Source: Thozetella sp. PMI_491
Taxonomy: Eukaryota > Ascomycota > Sordariomycetes > Chaetosphaeriales > Chaetosphaeriaceae
Length of the DNA stretch: 64,000 nucleotides
Assembly (NCBI GenBank): GCA_021432635.1
Contig: MU270048.1
Coordinates: 248,001-312,000, forward strand
Direction: 5' to 3'
Both the position numbers and the translations under genes were made by a program. Shown here in pieces: positions 57,922 through 64,000 of the stretch; the stretch's first letter is position 1, and every line of letters begins with the position of its first letter. The notes under the pieces are model-generated. The model searched no databases and had not been told where the DNA came from. It worked only from the letters and a program-made list of their open reading frames with translations.

Positions 57922-60042
57922 GGCAAGCCGACGCAGACACACCAGGTATCCGACTTCGACAACGGGGACGACAACAACACAACCACCCGACGACGATGGC
58001 TTCCGGAGCGGATCTCATCCACATACATGCGTTTGCGGGGAATTTTTTTTCGAGAACCAGAGGGAGGAGGAAGATGGGAAGGGAGGGGAGCGGGAAGTGT
58101 TTGTAGAAAGATCTTCTCGCGAGGCAGCAGAGGGCCAGCCCCCCTTTTCCAAGATGCTGGGTGAGCCGGCGAATCACTCGAGTTTCCCCCAGCGCTCGTC
58201 TGGGGAAATGGAGACCGGCCCCGGGGAGCAGGCCGTCTTGTGAAAACGAGACGGCAGGCGACGATCCGGCGGTTGGAACCAGACGATCTACGCCGACAGC
58301 CCAATGCATTGGGGCACCCCTCCCCCAATGCTGTTGCTCGTACTCCTAGTTGGGCTGAAGACGACACCGCGCAGCACCTGCGTAGAGAAGAGGTACAGGG
58401 GGGGGCCGGGGCGAGCTAGGGGAGGAGGAGGGGGAGGAAACCGGGGGTTTCGATCGCGAAAGGTCGAGCTGGCCATCAGATCCAGATGATGGCCAGACCT
58501 GAAGCATCCGTGTGGCTCATGCTTCGCGCCCACAGCAAGCCGCAGGCCCTGCATGCCCGCCGAATCTGGCGATCGGGTCGCCCAAAGAAGATGTGGGGAG
58601 ACTCGGCTTGCAGCGCTCCACATGCCGGCGGCGGCCACATCCAACCCCCCGGCCCCCCGGATAGGGCGGTCTAGGGCCGCTACGAGGCGCTGGGAGGCTC
58701 TGCTGCCGGCGGGCTAGGGGACGTGCGCACGGGACCTGGCAGGCGACTGGTCGGGGGCCCGTGTCGGAGCTTGTGTATCACGTCTCACAATGCAGGCCCT
58801 CTCCTGGATTCGGCCAAAGACCCAGGCGCAGATCAATCCAGCGGTACCACGGCCGCGCTGCCTGGTCACAATGCAAGTCATGGACGACCTGGCCGGGGCC
58901 CCGGATGGGACGAGCCTTCACGCACGCTGGTTCGTCGCATGCTGCATGCGATGGCTGTCGTCTGGTCTTCCCTCGTCACTCGTCCCTCGTCGTACCGCAC
59001 TACGGGCTCGGCTCGAGCTACAGAAGCTCTTTCTGGTGCGCCTGTATGCACGAGCATCCCTACCTCCTCCCCCCCCCTTGCGCACCGTCTGGCTCGTGGT
59101 TCGTCCGGCTCAGACGGGCTCCGCCAGGCCCTCGGACTCCACCCAAGATCTGGCGACGTCGAGCCCTATGCAGCACGAGGAAGGCGGCCAAATGGTGCTC
59201 TAGAAGCCGCAGACCCTGCACACCGGCTTTTTCTCCCTGGTCCGGGGTGCGTTGTCGCCCGTCCCCCTCAATCTCTTGACCGGCGCCTTGGCGTGGCAAG
59301 TCCTCTGGTCTGTGCCCTGGGGGATGCCCGCCCGCGCTGCCGGTGCCATGCGCGGGCGCCGCACAGCTGCTGCTCGCAGGGCGCACATTAGCCTAAAGCG
59401 CAGTTTCACGCCCCAACGTCTCTCCATTCCGGCCGCGAGGGCGCTCGCCACAACCGTTTGATGTGATACAGCGAGACCTGGGTCGAAACGTAGACAGCAG
59501 GCGATGTCCCTTCAATCAGCAGCGGCTGCCGGGCGGACTCCGTCAACCCCAGGAATGCCAGGGTAAACACGCCTCCCATCCCGGTCCTTGCAAGAGGGCG
59601 ATCTAGAATCCTGACGACCTTATCCCATCCGATTTCGACCCGTCACATTGTGACCCACCCCATTTCATATGGATACAAGTATGCACACACACACACACGT
59701 ACACGCTATGAGCTCCCAGCGATATGAGAAGCAAACTCTCCGCCGTCTCGGCATAAAAGTTCGACTTTCGGGGAATTCGCTGGTAAGCGTGCGCAAAGAA
59801 ATACGGCACCGCCGCGCCGCTGTTTCTCCCGAAACTCAGCATAGACGGGTTCGGGACCAGCGGTTCGCGACTACACGTGGAGCTTCGGCACGAGAGGCGG
59901 CAAATGGAAACGGAGATACCTGGAATCCCAGGTTGGGAGAGTTGTTTCAACCACCACCGAACTATAGATGACGAGATAATCCGTAGACCGCCCGACCGAC
60001 GGGACAAGATATCAGCCTGTAGCTAGGCGAACCGTGAGCGAC
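57922..60042. other. Long intergenic spacer
   Basis: It holds the upstream region of the rhodopsin-like gene and the 3' flank of the DUF924 gene. It includes a CA dinucleotide run (59684-59698) and purine-rich stretches. GC-rich ORFs here (for example 58723-59391) do not resemble proteins. Confidence 0.5.
59684..59698. repeat. CA dinucleotide microsatellite
   Basis: About seven CA units in a row within the spacer, a likely polymorphic marker. Confidence 0.8.
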
Positions 60043-60834
60043 TCAGCCCGTCCCGAACGAGTCGCCACCAGCCGCGAGGAACGCCCTCTCCTCGGCCGTG
60101 CTCTCCCTTTCCAAGTGATCATTTCGGTGCGGGTACCGCCCAAACTTCTCTATAAGGACCACGTGCCTCTTCTCAAAGTCCGCATTGAGGTCCATCATCT
60201 TGGTGGCCTCCTCGTTCCCATTCTCTGCCAGGTCCTGCCGGAACGCCGCCGACAGCTCCGAGTACAGGGCGTGGTCCTCGAGTCTCTCCGAGTGCATGAG
60301 CGGGAGGTAGAACCACTGTCTCTTGGCAAGAGAATGGCGGACCGAGGGATCCAGGTCAGGTCGCGATGTCTGCCGCAGCAGGCTGTGCAGCACCGCGCGG
60401 GCCAGGCGGTCGTAATGCGAGTAGATGAGTGCCTGCTTGGTGCGGAAGATGTTCCGTGGCATCTGGTCTAGCAGCAGGATCAGGCCAAGGGCTGCCGTAG
60501 CCTTGGCCGCGTCGGTATCCAGCGCCGAGACCTCGGCGAGGAAGGGTGAAGCGATGGCCTCGGCCTGCTGCCTCTCCGTCTCCGAGCTGCCTGGCGGCGG
60601 AGGCAGTGGGTATGCGGCCGGGCTGATGGACTCGAGAGCGTCCTGGAAGCTCGAGGTGCACACGTTGTCGAACTGCGCCTTCTCCCCGGCGGTGGCGCCT
60701 ACGGCGAACCAGCGCTTCATGAGCTCCGGTGGCGCCACGGTCGCGTTGTCCGGGAGCCCCTCGAACCACACCTCATGCAGCCGGCTGTACAGCGCTGGAT
60801 TGAAGAATTGGCGGTTCAGGCGAAAGGGTGCCAT
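60043..60834 (-). CDS. DUF924 family protein
   Basis: A single exon of 263 aa, close to the usual family size once the fungal N-terminus is included. DUF924 (PF06041) landmarks are present: LHEVWFEG and RWF near the start, LGLILLLDQMPRNIFR in the centre, FYLPLMHSERLEDH, and KFGRYPHRNDHLERESTAEE near the end, followed by FLAAGGDSFG. The family is helical and conserved in bacteria and fungi, with no settled biochemical role. No signal peptide or membrane helix is seen. Confidence 0.9.
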   Translation of the reverse strand: MAPFRLNRQFFNPALYSRLHEVWFEGLPDNATVAPPELMKRWFAVGATAGEKAQFDNVCTSSFQDALESISPAAYPLPPPPGSSETERQQAEAIASPFLAEVSALDTDAAKATAALGLILLLDQMPRNIFRTKQALIYSHYDRLARAVLHSLLRQTSRPDLDPSVRHSLAKRQWFYLPLMHSERLEDHALYSELSAAFRQDLAENGNEEATKMMDLNADFEKRHVVLIEKFGRYPHRNDHLERESTAEERAFLAAGGDSFGTG

Positions 60835-61157
60835 GGTTGGGCCTGGAGATGGTGCAACAACAAACAGTGATGCAGGCCTCTATGGGGTGATGATCTCGGG
60901 ATAATCGTTTTCGTTTGCTTTTTTTTCCCTTTCTCCGAGCTAGGACGTGGCAGCGGCGATCAACCACAACCAGAAAACTATAGCGGTGGCTTGTCAGGCC
61001 CCACAAGCTGACATTCATTCCGATTCAACCAGCGCCGAGCTTTCCACGGTAGCCTGTCATGCATCGAAAGATAAGCGTTTTTGCATCGTTCCAGACTGCA
61101 AATCGGAAACGATGAGTCAAATCAATGTCAACACCAAGAGAGAGCGCCGGAGGAAAG
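60835..61157. other. Intergenic spacer upstream of the DUF924 gene
   Basis: Upstream region of the DUF924 gene. No gene and no clear TATA box is seen. Confidence 0.45.
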
Positions 61158-61260
61158 GAAGGAGAGAGAGGGAGGGGGAGAGAGAGGGAGGGGGAGAGAG
61201 AGGGAGGGGGAGAGAGAGGGAGGGGGAGAGAGAGGGAGGGGGAGAGAGAGCGAGAGAGGG
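61158..61260. repeat. GA-rich tandem repeat, about 16-bp unit
   Basis: About six copies of GAGAGAGAGGGAGGGG and variants. The plus strand is almost pure purine and the minus strand pure C/T, a mirror-like tract able to form triplex DNA. It lies in the 3' flank of the GH31 gene. Long ORFs in it are artefacts of the repeat. Confidence 0.9.
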
Positions 61261-61456
61261 TATGTGTGTGTGGGTGCAAACTGGTCGACGGCCAAACGCC
61301 AACCTGCCATGTTTCTCTATCCAGAGTGTGTGGTCATTATCAGGTAGTCTAAATGCGTACAGTGGGCTCCCTTGCCCTTTTCGCCAAGTACCACCCTCCC
61401 AATATCGGTGAGCACTTGGGCCCATCACCAAGCATAATTCTTCATAATCCTTCCGC

Positions 61457-64000
61457 CTAGGCGCTGGACAGAGTGACGTTCCACACGCGGCGGCCCTTGA
61501 CGTCTCGGATCTTGTCCGTGACCTTGGCCCCAGCGTCCAGAGCCTTGACCTCACGATCCTCACCGATGGGGAGGATGATGTCGACCCCGCCGGGCAGCCA
61601 GAGCGGCTCCCACTTGCCGTCCTTGGTGACGACGACCTTGACGCCGATGGGCTCCTCGGGGGTCTTGCCCACCGTGTACACGATCTTCGCCCGGGCCAAT
61701 TCCGACTTGGCCTTGGAGCTGATGCCGTCGTCCTCGAGCCAGTCGCTCTCGAACTCGGCCGCGACGCCCTTGTGCTCGCCGTGCGCGGGCGGGGGGAAGA
61801 TCTCGATGCCGCGCCAGTCGTCACGCGGCTGGTCGGGGAACTCGGCGTCCTCGGCGGCGTCGATGCGCGCCGTGGTGTGAATGTTCTTGCCCACGGGCAC
61901 GGCAGAGCCGATGCGCGCCAGCACGGGGATGTGGCTGTGCCATGTCGAGCTAATCTCGTGCCATTGGCCCGAGGCGCGGTACTCGAAGGGCGCGTTGACG
62001 TTGAGGAAGCCGAAGTCGCCCTCCTTCTTGGGCAGGTACACGCGGGCGCTGTCCTTGCCCGGCTCGTAGACACCGGCAATGAGCAGGGCGTCGCCGAACC
62101 AGTACTGCGTGTCCGAGTCAGTGACATCCTTGGTCCACACGACTGGGTCGCTCTCGTAACCCCAGCCCGTCCACCGCTGCGGCGGCAGGGCGCTCAGGTG
62201 CGACTTCAGGGCCTGCGAGTACGTGTAGGGGATGAGCTCGTAGCGACGCTTGATGGCCTCGCGGATGTTGGGCGTCACCGACGGGTGCATCCAAGGCTCA
62301 ATAACCTCGCCGATCAGATTGTCTTCGGGCGATGTCTTGTAGCAGTTGATTGTGAAGCGCGGCGAGTGGATGCCGAGCTGGATCCACCGAACGAGGTGCT
62401 CAGGCGTAGGCTGAGGGCCTTCGAAACCACCAATATCGTGGCCATAGGTCTAGAACAGGCTATGTTAGCACGAGAGCTTACTGCTTTGGAGAATGGCGGA
62501 GAGGTAGACCTACCTGGAGGAGAGAGAAGCCGGCGTTCAGGGCCATGCCGTTGCCGCCCTTCATGCCCTCCCAGCTGGTGACGTTGTCACCGCTCCACGA
62601 GCAAGCGGCATACCGCATGGTGCCGGCCGTGGCGCTACGGGTGAGCACCAGGGGCCGCTCGTCAGGTACGACGTCAACGCAGGCGTCGTGAGAGCTCTTG
62701 CCCATGAGCTCGGTGTGCAGGGCGCGGCCCCAGAGGCCGATGTGCTTGCGGTCCTCACCCGCCGGAGGCTCGACGGTCTGGATGGCGCACTGCCAGGTGT
62801 CGCTGGGCGTGTTGTACTCGTTGTTGTCGTTCCACATGGCATCGATGCCGACCTCCCTCAGGGCCTTGCAGCCTTGGTACCACCAGTCGTAGCCGGCCTT
62901 GCTAGTAAAGTCGAGGTGGCTGCCCTCACCGCTCTCGCCGCCGCCGGCACTCCAGAGGCGAGCCACGGCCGTCTTCTTGGTGACGGTGTCCTGGAAGAAG
63001 GCACCGTCTTGCACCAGCTTCTGGTACTCCGGGTGCGTAGCGAGCACGTAGGGCTTGATGTTGGCCAGGATGCGTACGCCGCGGCGGTGGGCCTCGCGCG
63101 TGTACTCGCGCGGGTCCGGGAAGCGGTGACGGTTCCATGTGAAGACATTGCGGGTCTTGGGTTCGACCTCGGCCACGGTGTAGCCGCTGCTCATCTGGTG
63201 GACCGAGACGGGAATGTCGTGCTTCTTGCAGTTGTCCAGGAAGCCGAGGACGACATCGACGGCCCGCACCGGCTCGTCCTCCATGCTGTACTTCATGCCG
63301 CCGCTGATGTAGCCCATCATGTAGCGGGGTGTGAGGAGCGGGAAGCCCACGATCTCGGCGTAGGATCGCACCACCTCCTCCGCGGTGCGGCCGACAATGA
63401 GGTACTGCTCGAGACCGCCGTGCGCCTGGCGGTAGACCTTAAAGCGGCCCCACATGCCGTCGATCTCAGAACCGATGTTCCACTGGCCGCGCGAGTGCGA
63501 CGTCGAGAAGATGCCGACGACGGCGTTCGGTGACAAGTGTACCAGGAATGGGATGTGCTTGTAAAGAGGGTCGGTTTTGTAGGCATCGTAGCCGAACGTG
63601 TCGCTGGCGGTGATGGTGAAGCCTCGGCCAGCGAGGTTCATGGGGCCGGCCTTCTCGCCGAGGCCGACATAGATGCTGTCCAGCTTGTAGGACGAGTAGT
63701 GGGCAACACCAGTGCCGTCCACCGAGTATGACCGGAAGCCCAGGTCCTGGAAGACTGGCTTCTCGACGCCATCGAGGTAGAGCGTCACGACGGGGGCGTG
63801 CGTCCACTCGACCACGGCCTTGGCGGTTCCGTTCTGGACGGTGGCCGTCTTCTTGCCGGCGTCGGCCGTGACCTTCGCGGCGGACTCGGACGAAGCCTTA
63901 AGCTGCGGAGCGCTGGGGAAGGGTGGTGTGGGATGGCTCTTGGAGGTGAAGGTGGTCCGGAAGATGTTGGGACGCACCGCCTCGAACTGGAACTCAAAGG
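61457..64000 (-). CDS. Glycoside hydrolase family 31 alpha-glycosidase, N-terminus outside the window
   Basis: Exons 64000..62514 (incomplete at its 5' end) and 62449..61457 give 826 residues in the window. The 64-nt intron (GTAGGT, branch GCTAAC, TTCTAG) joins as FSLLQTYGHDIGGFEG. GH31 landmarks: LTPRYMMGYISGGMKYSM, RVRILANIKP-like strand (GVRILANIKPYV), MWNDNNEYNTPSDTW with the likely Asp nucleophile, TRSATAGTMRYAACSWSGDN, GHDIGGFEGPQP, LGIHSPRFTINCYK, and RYELIPYTYSQAL. Such enzymes release glucose or xylose from alpha-linked sugars by a retaining mechanism. The nucleophile block is W-N-D-N-N-E instead of the common W-x-D-M-N-E, so the subgroup and substrate remain open. No signal peptide can be judged because the N-terminus is cut. 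Confidence 0.92.

Noticed and set aside
58723..59391. 222-aa plus-strand frame
   Set aside because: Overlaps other long frames, Pro/Arg/Ser-rich and without domains.
61117..62127. 336-aa minus frame ending in long Ser/Leu/Pro repeats
   Set aside because: It is the wrong frame of the GH31 gene running into the GA-rich tandem repeat.
62688..63533. 281-aa frame antisense to the GH31 gene
   Set aside because: Antisense shadow of GC-biased codons; no motifs.

Overview
The window is nuclear DNA of a filamentous ascomycete, most likely a Sordariomycete. The coding DNA is GC-rich with many GC-ending codons. Introns are mostly 50-115 nt, with GTANGT/GTGAGT donors, CTAAC/CTGAC branch points and YAG acceptors. 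The families are typical of such moulds: HET-domain protein, cyanide hydratase, hydroxynaphthalene-type reductase, WSC sensor, fungal rhodopsin-like membrane protein, MYND/DUF4470 protein and ER-bound MpaB-like oxygenase. Eighteen complete protein genes, one gene cut by each window edge (Nup37-like at the left, GH31 glycosidase at the right) and two tRNA-Val genes are supported. The reading frame was followed across every splice junction listed; only the acyltransferase 5' end failed to close.

Layout. 1-5.4 kb: the 3' part of a Nup37-like nucleoporin gene (+), convergent with an acyltransferase-3 membrane protein (-). 5.4-8.8 kb: gene-poor, with a G23 homopolymer. 8.8-14.3 kb: three minus-strand genes (HET-domain protein, small mitochondrial LEA-like protein, mitochondrial methylglutaconyl-CoA hydratase). 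15.4-19.8 kb: three plus-strand genes (small secreted six-cysteine protein, MYND + pRiA4b-ORF3-like fusion, trans-aconitate methyltransferase). 19.8-23.8 kb: AT-richer, no supportable gene. 23.8-44.3 kb: minus-strand genes separated by long spacers (WSC sensor, 1213-aa MYND/DUF4470 protein, Swi5/Ace2-type C2H2 regulator, cyanide hydratase, short-chain reductase, MpaB-like oxygenase). 45.5-46.3 kb: a tail-to-tail pair of tRNA-Val genes differing only at anticodon position 34, with a C-tract and a 95-N assembly gap between them. 47.5-57.9 kb: alpha/beta hydrolase, a 709-aa multipass protein of unknown function, an orphan protein with a CxxC..CxxC motif, a divergent SAM methyltransferase and a rhodopsin-like membrane protein. 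60.0-64.0 kb: DUF924 protein, a GA-rich tandem repeat and the GH31 glycosidase.

The genes do not form an evident metabolic cluster. They are mostly housekeeping, stress and detoxification genes that are independently transcribed: leucine degradation (methylglutaconyl-CoA hydratase), trans-aconitate detoxification, cyanide detoxification, cell-wall sensing and non-self recognition. No transposon with intact coding capacity, CRISPR array or rRNA gene was seen. The points most worth a second look are the coding-like tail behind the Nup37 stop codon, the tRNA-Val pair around the gap, the MYND/pRiA4b fusion with its frame-neutral intron, the possible dual start of the trans-aconitate methyltransferase, and the orphan putative zinc-ribbon protein.
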